Shown: positions 34,317-46,683 of the stretch, piece by piece
How the letters are laid out: every line of letters starts with the position of its first letter
Position numbering within the stretch: position 1 is the stretch's first letter
From: Floccularia luteovirens
Taxonomy: Eukaryota > Basidiomycota > Agaricomycetes > Agaricales > Squamanitaceae
DNA length: 64,000 nucleotides
Assembly (NCBI GenBank): GCA_009739215.1
Contig: VSJF01000012.1
Location: 682,001-746,000, forward strand
Direction: 5' to 3'
Made by a program: the position numbers and the translations under genes
Notes under the pieces: generated by a model
The model's database searches: none
Told to the model about the DNA's origin: nothing
Seen by the model: only the letters and a program-made list of their open reading frames with translations

Positions 34317-36388
34317 ATGCGCTCGTTAATACCTTTTTCTATCTTTCTATCTATCTTTTCTACTCCTGCATACAGCACCATAGTCCCTTTCCACATCCAG
34401 CTAAAACATGATCCAACTGACCCCCTTACTCGTCGCGCACCCACACTGACACCAATTTCGAACACTGGAAATGCTCAGTATGTTGGCAATGTGTCACTTG
34501 GAGGTATAGAAGTACCAGTCCTCTTGGATACCGGAAGGTAAGCACATTGTAACCTTCTGTTGGTTAGTCAAGGCACCTAAGCTTTTCAAAATTAGCTCTG
34601 ATCTATGGGTGAATTTTGCTTCTGGCACACCTGCTCCATTGAAAGATACTGGAAAGTCTTTGACTCTGTCTTACGCCGTTGGCAAAGCATCAGGTTACCT
34701 AGTAGCACTATCTTTCGTCCTCTGCGGTGCACTGACATTATTTCTTTTTTTCAATTTCTGTTGTTAGGTAATGTTTATACCACAACGCTTGAATTTGGAG
34801 GATATACCGTGAATGACCAGGCATTTTGTATGTCTTTCGATTTGCTCTCAGTTTCACCTCTGCTGACATACCAATAGTGCTTGTTACCAACACAAGTTCA
34901 TTCACATCTGATATCCATGCCCAAGGATACGATGGTCTGTTGGGCCTCGGACCAAATGATGGAAGCGTAATCAAGAAAGAGTTGGATGATCCAGTTGGAA
35001 GCACTATGCTTACAAACATATTCGAACAAAACAAGACAACGGACAATTATATTTCTTTTATCCTAGATCGCAAAAACGATCCTGGTGATCCTTTTAAAGG
35101 ACAGTTGACGATATCTGAAGTTATTCCTGGATTTGAAAATATCACGAGCATGCCAAAGCTCGACGTTGAAACTGTGAACAAGATTCTGGAAGCGGGTATG
35201 CAATTAATCTTCAATTTTTATCATATTGAGACTCACCCTTACCTATATACAGACCAGCATTGGCAAGCTCTTACAGACAAGGATAACGGTATCATTGGAC
35301 CTGATGGACAGCCTATCCAAATAAAATCCATCGTTCCTAAAGCTCCCGATGGTCAATTTGTTGCAGTGTTCGATAGCGGGTTGGTATTCCGATATATTTC
35401 TACAACAATATTTCTCATATTATCTCGCTTTCAAGATTTACCTTCTCTCAGGTTCCTCGTGACGTTTCTGATGCTATCTACGGTCGCGTTCAGGGTGCCT
35501 ATTACGATAGCCAGAACGAATTCTGGATGATACCATGTGGTCAATTGTTAAATTTGACTTTCATGTTTGGAGGACAACCATACCCTGTTCATCCTCTTGA
35601 TGTTGTAGACGACAATTTCAGCAGGGTAGATGCTACTGGCAAAAAAGTCTGCATAGGGGCGGTATGTATCTGGCCTTGATTCCCTGCGAAGACTTTTGAC
35701 CTGTGATAATCTTGTAGTTCCAACCTATCACTTCTGCCTTTAGTCTCCTTGGACATTATGACATGATTTTAGGAATGAGTTTCTGTGAGTGAAGAATCTT
35801 AATTTGCTGCTGCAGTGGTTACTAAGATTATGCCACCAGTGCGCAGTGCCTATGTTCTTCTGGATTTCGGTAACTGGATCGATACCAACAACAATAATAA
35901 GGGTTCGCCCTATATTCAGATGGCATCCATCAACGACGTAGCTGCTGCTCGTCAAGACTTCATTACCGTGCGGCTTGGAGGGGTAGACACAACAGGTGAC
36001 TCACGATGGGCTCTTCTCCCCGCAGATCAGATGCAGCACTCCCCAGTTTCTGATGAGGAGAAGAAAAAGAAGTACCAGGAGATGGTCCTCAGTCGGTGGC
36101 CATATATCCTAGTAGGATGTTTAATTTTCGTTATCCTTGTCGTGGGTCTCTGCATATGGAGGTGCTGCTGTCGAAAGGGAAAAGCGAAATGGTAACAAGA
36201 AAGGTCTGTTCTCGAAGAAAGCAGCCAGAACGTCGTATCACCCCCTTGAAGAACAAAGTCGTATGGGTTCAACAATCTCTCTCAATCAGCAGCAATACCC
36301 AGCTCAACCATACCCGGGTCAACAATATCCTTCTGTCCCTCCTCCATATGAATATGGAAACCGGAACTATGCTCCTCAGAATGTATAA
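34317..36388 (+). CDS. Membrane-anchored aspartic protease (A1/pepsin family)
   Basis: Paralogue of the divergent neighbour. Signal peptide MRSLIPFSIFLSIFSTPAYS; YVGNVSLGG; first catalytic loop VLLDTGSSDLWV across an intron; NVYTTTLEFGGY; YDGLLGLGPNDGS; DNGIIGPDGQ; second catalytic loop AVFDSGFTFSQVPRDVSDAI (acceptor near 35435); FWMIPC; LLGHYDMILGMSF; SAYVLLDFGNW; VRLGGVDTTGD; then an anchor helix (YILVGCLIFVILVVGLCIW) followed by CCCRKGK. In the given sequence the frame stops at 36195, but a +1 step near 36174-36190 continues into GLFSKKAARTSYHPLEEQSR and a Pro/Tyr/Gln-rich cytoplasmic tail that ends at 36388. I give the longer end, with that caveat. The catalytic part is intact. Confidence 0.88.
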
Positions 36389-36765
36389 TTTTGTTTGGAG
36401 ATTTTCAAAATTGCTATATCGTATTCTTTAAACTGATATATTATGGACTACCTGACAAAAAGCTCGCCGTGCGAGGTCATACTACAGTGTAGAATTTGTA
36501 TATGAGTAATGATTCCAGCAGTGAAGATGATGCAAGTATGCAAAGTAATGTGTTACAGTGGGATGAGGATTGGTCCTATACATGGTTAGTCCACAAGGGA
36601 TTTAATGTCAAACATTAAACGCCTGTCATTATTCCGTCAACGTTCAAACTTGACCAGAATAAATTCATCCATTGTGCTATAACTAGCAATTTCTCGTATC
36701 CTTGACTTCCAGTAAATCCTCCTGTTACAATGACAAAGTGTGCCAGGCACACTACCGATAATACG
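36389..36765. other. Convergent 3' spacer
   Basis: 377 bp tail to tail between the protease and the heme oxygenase. No feature recognised. Confidence 0.45.
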
Positions 36766-37744
36766 TCAATGAACACTGTACAGATATGGGATGAAAAAGG
36801 ACATACTGGCTGCTATGAAGGCCATGACTTGGGATACTGTGTACACTTTCTGTTCAGGAACTGTTTGCTTGTCCGTCACAGCAAGGAGTTCGGAAGTCTC
36901 CCCTGACTTGCGTTCTTTCAGGGCGATACACTCAAAGAGACTGGCGTTGTAATTGAAAGCAAGCGCCGTTTCGCCTAAAGTAGCTTCTAAACAAGGTTTC
37001 GTAAGTCCCTGACCTCGGTGTATCCCTGTTAAAACTTGGTCACACACCTTTTACTCCAATATTAATTTCTCCAGCAGAATTAATACCATCCCTGAACCAC
37101 TCTTTGATCCGTTTCATTTCTCCTTGCGAGGCTGATTTTGCTGAACGCAGCTCTTTGAATGCGTAGAACGAGATTCCTTGACCAGAACTTTCATCGAGAT
37201 CATATGCTTTGGCAAGTGTATGTCTGATGGTTTGTCCACCACTTAAATCTCCAAGGTAACGAACGTAAGAGTGAGCTAGAAGTGCGGAAGGATCTTCAGA
37301 GTCCGACAACTCGTTTATTCGCGAGATATAGATATTCAACTGCGGCGGCATTGATTTTAGCAGGTTAATATGTAATCGATGAACTTTCCATGTTGATTCT
37401 TGGACTTGCAGTAGATGTGCGATATCTGCTTCTAGTGCTGGCGCTCTAGCCAGAAGTGTAGGGTTGTAGGTTGGTTCTAGGGCCGGGTGTGCTGCATGTC
37501 GGTCCAAGGCCCGTTCTAGGGCGCTAGAGCCGGAACTTGATTATTATCATTGTACCCCGAAATCCTTAATTAAAATATACCTGTATATGTGCCACAGCAT
37601 CATAAGATATCGTATATATTCTTCCTTTGCAAGGTTACCACTCAACAACAGCTTTGCACCACGACTGTTTGCAACGACGTCATGGACTTCGCGAGTGCAG
37701 TCACGTAGGAGTAAGGCGAGTGGTTGGGTGTAGTCAATAGTCAT
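36766..37744 (-). CDS. HMX1: Heme oxygenase with C-terminal membrane anchor
   Basis: Cleaves heme to biliverdin, CO and iron; fungal members serve heme iron recycling and stress responses at the endoplasmic reticulum. The proximal-histidine helix is near the start (LLLRDCTREVHDVVANSRGA), and the distal-helix signature SYVRYLGDLSGGQTIR lies near 37240-37290. Three exons join in frame (donor gtatat after HIY near 37580, and a second intron after GVK near 37000). The C-terminus ends in a hydrophobic helix (VMAFIAASMSFFIPYLY), the tail anchor found in membrane-bound forms. No frameshift is seen, although the protease genes next to it have them. The start at 37744 gives a standard N-terminus. The symbol is by analogy with yeast HMX1. 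Confidence 0.92.
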
Positions 37745-38150
37745 GGTGAGGGGTAGTAGTTAGGGGGTAGTAGTGAAGAGTAATATGACTTATATATGAG
37801 ACAGCAGCAATGCTTGTTTGTTCGGGCGGTTCTTACTGATGTTGGCCCTGCCGATGAAAATGTCGCAGCGCTATACAAAAGCTTCCTGGTCACGGAACTT
37901 TTGATCATCGGTTTTGGGATGATTTGGAATGACTCAATAAGGTAGCCTGTCACTAAAAGCTGTAGTTCCAGACAAGAGTAATGAACATATTAATAATACA
38001 CGAATTTGAACATAGAAGGCATCTGAAAGAAGCATCGATTATGCAACGAACAGCATGCAAGGCGTGATACGATAAATATAACGGTAGATATATCTAGAGA
38101 ATGTGACCGAAATGCAGTGAAAGCGAATGGTATGTGCATAGCGGAAGTCC
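37745..38150. other. Spacer upstream of heme oxygenase
   Basis: 406 bp between two minus-strand genes; promoter of the heme oxygenase by position. No distinct site was identified. Confidence 0.45.
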
Positions 38151-39823
38151 TTATAGAACACCGGGAGACTCAGCCGAAAACAGCTGTAAGATCTATCAGG
38201 AAGTTTCTCATTTCCTACTAGACAAACACTTACGTTGTCTACTTTATATATCGCTGACATTGGTGTAGAAGGTATGGACGATGAACGTGGTCGCGTGGGA
38301 GTCTTAGCTGGAGTACCGTCCTTTGAATCACAGCGTTGAAACTCGGTGGGGGTGATTGGAGTAGTTGTGTCATCTATCGACTCAGTATCACTGTCAAACA
38401 CTTTACAATCTCCAGGGTCATGCTGCATCGACGTGTCGTCCACAGATAATTTGTCATTTCCTGCTAAATTTGACCCGTTTTTGTTGCTACCCACTAAAAC
38501 ACCGCCGCCAATCACTCGCCAAGATATGGGATAAAAGTTCTTTTTGGTCATGCTCCCGCCTTGGTCTGGTGCGGTCTTCGGTGTATTAGTACTAGCATCA
38601 TCTGCTGGCGAAGCAGGAGCATGTGTACGGGGCGGCGTGTTAGGCGGGAGTGCATCTGAGCCGTCATGAATACTATCAAATCAAATCAGAAAAAAACAAT
38701 GATATAATAGAAATAAAGTATAGCTGACAATGTACAACTGTCACCGTTAGGGCACCCTTTCTCAGAAGGATAAAATTTGCAGGGCTTTGCTAACCAAATA
38801 TAGGATCTCAGTATAAGCTTTTAGAGTGATATGAATCACGACTAACTTTTTATGTGTGCAAGTTTGCGTCGGGAGGGATTCCGCGTTTGGATTGTCCTGA
38901 TATTTAGCCCTGCTGACCCGCATTGTTTATCATAACAAGGAGGTGCAGATCTTTGGAGGAAATGCTGATGGTCTGTTAAGATATTTGGCTTGAAATCCGA
39001 AACATTATAGAGCGGAGGTATATGTATGATTGCGTAGTCTTCTTCTACACTAACCTTGGACTGGTGAGGGTGTGAATGCTCGTTATATTTGGGATCTTCC
39101 GTCTCAACGACTGCACACTCGCTTGATTCCTCTGTTTGAGAAACTGACGGGGTTGAATCATTATTCTCGTATATGTGCGGCACTGATAAAACTGCTGATC
39201 TGATTTCTGCAGGAATTTTTTTGTTCTGTGGGTGGGCGTATCTTGCCATGTCGTGATGATATGGCCACCCATGGTAATAAGGCATATATGATCCGTAGAC
39301 AGGGATATAGATGGGGTTCCTTCCGACAGCTACTAAATCTGTCAGTAATCCGTAGAGCCGATAACAAAAAAAATCGAATCTACATACTATGAGGATGGGG
39401 AACTGGGCTTATGATTGGAACGCGCCCATTTGCTCTTGTTCCCCATTGAAATCCGCCATGTGCTGTGTTGATTGTTCACTCGATGGTCGCAGGAACTTAG
39501 AAAAAAATTGACACGAACCACCGATGCTTGGCATTTCTAATACGTTCTTGGTCCCGTGTGCTAGAGGCTCAGCTAAGATGTGAGCGAAGTTGCACTCCTC
39601 TGCTGATTTAGGACATCGCATAGCCTGGTAATATTTGCAAGGCTTTGCTAAAAGAGAAGTTGAGATGATGTTGATAAGAAAGCCATCAGGAAATACGCAC
39701 TGTGCCTCTTATCTTGGGGGACCTTTCTCTGAGGGAGAGACATGCAAGTTGAATTATAGAAAACAGATTGTAGAACTTCTTCTTGAACAGGATGGGGGAT
39801 CTAGTCTCAGAACCTGAGGTCAT
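38151..39823 (-). CDS. CCCH zinc-finger protein
   Basis: Probable RNA-binding regulator. Two good CCCH fingers are visible: KPCKYYQAMRCPKSAEECNFAH (near 39570-39635; C-x7-C-x6-C-x3-H) and KPCKFYPSEKGCPNGDSC followed across an intron by TFIH (near 38670-38785; C-x8-C-x5-C-x3-H). Between them is a Pro/Tyr/His-rich linker (VYGSYMPYYHGWPYHHD). After the second finger come a Thr/Pro-rich stretch and a conserved-looking FYPISWRVIGGGVLVG block, then a Ser/Thr/Asp-rich tail ending LFSAESPGVL. The second finger and the WRVIGGG block fit a fungal C3H family whose function I cannot name. The first exon is weak: start at 39823 (MTSGSE) is a choice, and the piece near 39700-39770 may hide a degenerate finger. 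Confidence 0.75.
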
Positions 39824-40762
39824 TGCGACAGCTACCTTTAAGTTCCCTCGGACAACAAAGGAGGAGTTATCGGGGATTATTACCTTCAATAATAACAATG
39901 AACGCAAAACCGAAACAAGATGTAAAAGTAACTGGTCAAGGCATGTTGTGTGGGCACACAATATCCCCAGACTGATAAAGTTCCGGTCCACGAGGTGGTC
40001 GTGCGTATATTACTGAAATTATGTTGGTTCAACAACCCGAAGCCTGAATCATGTAAGGCTGAGAAGAAGCCGGCCAAAAGACAATAAGCCAAAAAAAGTA
40101 ACCAGAAGTCGATGGTAACGCTATCTGGGGCCGCAATGTTGATTTCCTGATGTACGTTATTGTTACTACACCGATATCTATTTACGGTGTTCCTGGCCTT
40201 ATTGTCACCCAATTGTTGAGACTTGCCCTAAAACAAGGATCATGAGATCTAGGTTAGGTAAGGAATGGTAGAATAGACTCACATATGTAAGTAATTCAGC
40301 TTAAAAAGCAAACGATTGTACAACCTTTTTAACTTAAATTTTCTAATTTCACAATTGAGGACGAGACATTAACAATGCGCAACCGTCGCCTTTCGTAGTA
40401 AGTCGAAAACAGCAAACAAACTTGGCAATTTCTGATGGTGCGAACAATTGAGCAGACGCCTGGGCATCTTACTACAATGAGGGTTCGGGGAGGGGGCTAT
40501 GTTGTGAGGTGTTTTGAGTAAGTTGCAAATTTATCACAGCAAAATAATTAATCATTGTCAAAATCACTTTTGTCTGGCTTCAAGGGTTTCCTATGATTGT
40601 TTCCTAGAGTTAGCTAGTTGAAAGGAGTGGTATATATGAGGATGTAGAGAATTAAAAGTACAGGAACTGCATAAATTATGACGACCAAATATACTACAAA
40701 CGTATCCACACACACGGGAGAGCGTGTCTTCACGAGTCGTGAGATTACAACCGAAACATTAA
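39824..40762. other. Gene-poor 0.94-kb spacer
   Basis: Upstream of the CCCH gene and downstream of the PA-TM-RING gene. A frame of about 108 codons on the minus strand (39886-40212) has one hydrophobic run but no family match, and I do not call it. The CCCH promoter must be in the left part. Confidence 0.45.
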
Positions 40763-42279
40763 TTACCAAGAAGGGGCGTTGTTTCGGTTGGATTAGCAGG
40801 TCGAGTTTGCAATGTCAAGTGTTGAGTTTCATCATCGCGTTGGTTAGCCTGAGGGTTTTGTGGTTGTTGAGGTTGAGGTTGCTGTGGTGGTACAGTGACA
40901 TCTGCTTTGCATACTGGGCACTGAACAATGATTGGTTAGCAGTCGGGCATCACTATCTAAGATATCGCATATAACACACCAGCTTTTTACGATGAATCAA
41001 CCACTCATCAACCTCATGAAGATGAAAGATATGATGGCAGGGTAAAACTCGGACTTTGTCTCCTCTGACAAAGTCTGATAAGCATATTGCGCACTCTTGC
41101 TGGGTTTCAAACCACGGCTGGTCGGAGGTTGTTTTATTGGGGTGAGATGTTGAAGGATTCTCCCCTGAGGTATTGTTTGCTCCATCATGATCTAGAGGGA
41201 CGTCTGGCAGAATTCCCTCCTCCAAGTCAACTTCTGCAGTTGAAGGCTGATCAGGAGCTGTGTGAGCATCCTCATTGCCCTCATGCTTCTCCCACCCGTT
41301 CCCTGTCCAGACCCGCCATGGCAAACCATGAACAACATTTTCTGGTGCACGGTCCCGTTGAGCAGCCCTCGCAGCTCGTATACGATGGATAAGGAGAGTA
41401 ACAAAGGTTAAGATAGAGGGTAAAAGAAGTATGACAACGAAGGTAATAATTGGGCTAGAACGTAGCAATTAGGGAAAGCGGATAAATATCGGAACGTTAA
41501 AGCACTTACGAATACCATTCCCAAACTGAATATTCTGCAGTAATTAACAAAGAAAGTGTCCGTAAACCAGAGTGTGAAGTGTTCGAGGTGGCTATGAGAG
41601 CATATAGTTGCATGTAGTCGATGTATCTGATGTATGTCGCTGCAATTTTCACGTCGGAGGAATCTTCTGTGGGGTAAGTTAGACATCTGGAATGGTCAAA
41701 GAAACAACGTCTAGACAGACCTGGGCTATACATATTTACCAAGGAGTCGGAATAACCTGTTTTCTCCGGGTTTTCCCCACCAACAACAACAGCCTTTGCA
41801 CCGAAACGTTGCGCTTCTCGTACTTTCTTCACAAACTCACAGCCCCCTCGTTGGACCAAAGCGATCCAAGCGTCAGCAGGTTTTTTTTCTCCACTCAAAC
41901 ATAGGGAGGGACATCCAGAATTGTCGGGTTCGTTTGTTATTGTTTCGTTAGTAACACACGGTTTCGTGAAGGAAGAAATAGGAATAATATATCCAAGAAT
42001 GGGATCATTAATTTCGGCGCCAAAAGCCGCTGTGTTGCGGATGAATGTGTGAATTGATTGTGAAAACCACGTAGACTAACCTGGCCTGGAATAAAAAGTG
42101 ACTACGGGAGAACGATCCACCACTGACACCGTGCTCTCACTGCCCCATGCCCAGCCCCATAACCAACTTTTATCTGATTTTACGGCGAAGTCGACTTTGA
42201 GAGATTCGTTGACAGGAGAAGCAGCTGAAGTAGAAAGTAAAGAGAGGAGGATAAAGAGCCAGCGCGATGCAAAAAGCAT
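40763..42279 (-). CDS. PA-TM-RING E3 ubiquitin ligase
   Basis: Membrane ubiquitin ligase of the RNF13/GRAIL architecture. A signal peptide (MLFASRWLFILLSLLSTSAA) leads into a lumenal protease-associated domain with DAWIALVQRGGCEFVKKVRE and GAKAVVVGGENP (near 41780-41870). One transmembrane helix follows (ITFVVILLLPSILTFVTLLI, near 41400-41450), then an acidic linker, and the RING-H2 finger: CAICLSDFVRGDKVRVLPC and CHHIFHLHEVDEWL joined across an intron to CPVCKADV. The C-terminus is Gln/Pro-rich (QQPQPQQPQNP) and ends TTPLLGN. All junctions are in frame. Such proteins usually act in endosomes or vacuoles. It is transcribed divergently from the glucoamylase. Confidence 0.9.
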
Positions 42280-42785
42280 AGTGGCACGCTGTTGTTGAGG
42301 ATGTGATGGAAGAGCTAATAAGATATTTTAGCACCCTGATCCTATTACATATTATCTTGGAAACGGTCTGGACGAGCACGTGGATCCGGCCATTGCAGGG
42401 CTTCCTCATACACATTCCGGATCTTCTGCCCAAGAACCTTGATATGTACATCGATAATGTGGATGCCTGTCAGTTTTTACGTATAAATGTCAAAAACCAG
42501 CAATCCTTTAAATTCTGTCGGTTTCTCAGGTTTGAAACGTGTTCGTGCTTCTCTGACTTGGAGTGGGTATCTTCCTTCATCGATACCAATGTTATTCTCA
42601 TTGTTGGTATTTCCGAATCTCTTTGTAGATCGTTACCTAACGTCTTCATACTATGTGGTACAAGTGCGTGGTTAAGAGTCAAATTAAAGTATTATCTCGC
42701 AATTCACGTGCGGTCTGACGCAGTCTCACCGCTCTGTGCAGTTCTACCTCTTATTGTCCCAATAGAAGCCGCATTTTACTCTGAG

Positions 42786-42803
42786 CCCCGCACTCACCTC
42801 CGG
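42786..42803. promoter_or_regulatory. Pair of CreA/Mig1-like sites
   Basis: CCCCGC at 42786-42791 and CTCCGG at 42798-42803 both fit the reverse form (CYCCRS) of the CreA consensus SYGGRG. They stand about 265 bp before the glucoamylase ATG. Paired CreA sites are typical of glucose-repressed carbohydrate genes. The motif is short, so this is suggestive. Confidence 0.4.
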
Positions 42804-43005
42804 GATATCACCGCCTAGCTAGGTCAGCTTTATGGGAGAGCCTCACCCGCCATCAAGTCTGATGACTGAGAGAGTGGCACGAGATCGTGCACTCCTTGTG
42901 ATTTTTGCATGCTTCCTGTCCGCTGTTGTGTATTATTCGCAGCTATTTTTACGGGAGGAAACCATTGGTACAACAAGGAGTTGGTTCCATGGCGTTGCTG
43001 CTTTG

Positions 43006-43012
43006 TATAAAG
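43006..43012 (+). promoter_or_regulatory. TATA box of the glucoamylase gene
   Basis: TATAAAG, 60 bp upstream of the ATG at 43066, in the position expected for a strongly regulated fungal gene. It supports the choice of that start. Confidence 0.55.
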
Positions 43013-43065
43013 GGCACTTGTTGACAACCTATTGCTCTGCTGTCAATAGACTACGACTTCCTAGT

Positions 43066-45280
<2,215 letters not shown>

Positions 45281-45452
45281 AAAGAAGTAACAATAAAGAT
45301 AATTTGTGTAAACTCCAATATGATCGGTTGAAAATAGTCTGAAATAAGCTGTGCACTTATGTTTACTGACGTAAGACCGAACTTGGCAGTGGGTCTTTAC
45401 AGCAATCATCCATTCCACATCTCATCTCTTTGTCTTCCGTACTTCACAAACA

Positions 45453-46477
45453 ATGTCTATGCTCGACAAGTTCCGTCAGGGTGCTCAGAAAGCTGGTGTT
45501 CAAGCCTCTGCATTCTTGCATACGAGTTCAACAAAGGTAGCAAGCGGCTCGCGCGAGTTCGCACAATCGTTTTCACTCCCAGGAGAAGCAGAGAAGGCTG
45601 CAAAGATTCTGGATAGTTTCCTTGGTAGTAACTGACAATAAGTTGTATTTAATCATTACAATCTCTGAGACATTGCATGTTGAGCAGCCGACCCCGAGCG
45701 TCCAGAGTCAGCACTTAACGCCATTCCGAAAGCCGTGCTTAACAGGGCTCGAGGTGGGTTCAACATATCAGTTCACTATCTAGCAGCACCTCAACATTTT
45801 ATATCTCTAGGTCTCGCCATCTTCCAAGTCCTCAAAGCTGGATTCGTATTCTCAGGAAAAGCAGGGTCCGGACTCGTGATTGCACGTTTACCAGATGGAT
45901 CATGGTCTGCACCCTCATGTATCGCAACAGGAGGTTTGGGTTGGGGCCTCCAAATTGGTGCAGATATTACAGACTTTGTTATTGTTCTCAACAGTGAAGA
46001 TGCTGTCCGTGCGTTCTCGTTAGGGGGAAATGTAACGATTGGAGGTAATATCAGTGCAACTGCTGGTCCAATTGGTACCGGGGGTAGTGTGCAGGCGTCT
46101 TTAGCCCATCCCGCACCAATGTTCTCGTATTCTAAATCAAAAGGTGCGTGTCCGACACACTATTATAGAATTACAATACCTAATATGCTCATAACATTGC
46201 AGGATTATTCGCGGGTGTGTCTTTGGAAGGCACTGCACTCATTGAACGAAAGGATGCCAACCGTGACTTCTATGGCTCACCAGTCCCTGCACGGGATATC
46301 CTCGGCGGACGGGTTCCTCCCCCTGAAGCTGCTTCAAAGTTATATGAGATCATTGAGGCCGCGGAAGGATTTGACGAGTCTGCTATCCCAGAAGGAGCTT
46401 ATGTACCCGGGGCAGATGGAAGTCGCATAGAGCCAGGACGGGATGGTCATATGGTGTTCGATGCGGATGGTCATTGA
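45453..46477 (+). CDS. SYLF/Ysc84-domain protein
   Basis: Lipid- and actin-associated SYLF protein related to yeast Ysc84/Lsb3, which act at endocytic actin patches. The start MSMLDKFRQGAQKAGVQA is amphipathic. The domain proper reads IPKAVLNRARGLAIFQVLKA, FVFSGKAGSGLVIARLPDGS, WSAPSCIATGGLGWGLQIGA, DITDFVIVLNS and LGGNVTIGGNISATAGPIG, then YSKSKGLFAGVSLEG and RDFYGSPVPARDILGG. The C-terminal SH3 domain of Ysc84 is absent; the protein ends in an acidic tail (HMVFDADGH). Introns after FL, ARG and SKG are in frame. The glucoamylase ends only about 170 bp upstream on the same strand. Confidence 0.92.
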
Positions 46478-46683
46478 AGATATATACATTAGTACACATG
46501 TTATGAGTATGCATTACTTTGTTGTGTCCTTTCCATCTTTCAAATTTATACTTCATTTTGTATTTTCTGAAACATCATCTGGTCTAATTATGAAAAACTT
46601 TGAGATACGTGTTGTCTATAGCACAGAATGGTTATTAATAGTGACTAGGGTGATAAGAAGTGCCGCATAGTTATATAAGATAT

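Larger units (their letters stand above)
42280..43065. promoter_or_regulatory. Divergent promoter region, PA-TM-RING / glucoamylase
   Basis: 786 bp head-to-head region. Its right half contains the glucoamylase promoter, with a TATA box and CreA-like sites (listed separately). An open frame continues upstream of 43066, but it overlaps these elements and is taken as fortuitous. Confidence 0.6.

Noticed and set aside
22075..36190. Programmed +1 ribosomal frameshifting as the cause of the frame breaks
   Set aside because: The sites share no slippery codon, stop codon or downstream structure that I can see, and one gene would need four events.
39690..39775. Possible extra CCCH finger upstream of the two clear ones
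   Set aside because: The residues fit only when several frames are mixed (fragments TCM, SPSEKG, AQC). It may be a degenerate finger but cannot be supported as coding.
39886..40212. Minus-strand frame of 108 codons with a hydrophobic run
   Set aside because: No start context, no family match and no splice partner; probably chance or the leader of the CCCH transcript.
42832..43065. Upstream in-frame extension of the glucoamylase frame
   Set aside because: It overlaps the TATA box and CreA-like sites and would bury the signal peptide; translation from 43066 fits better.
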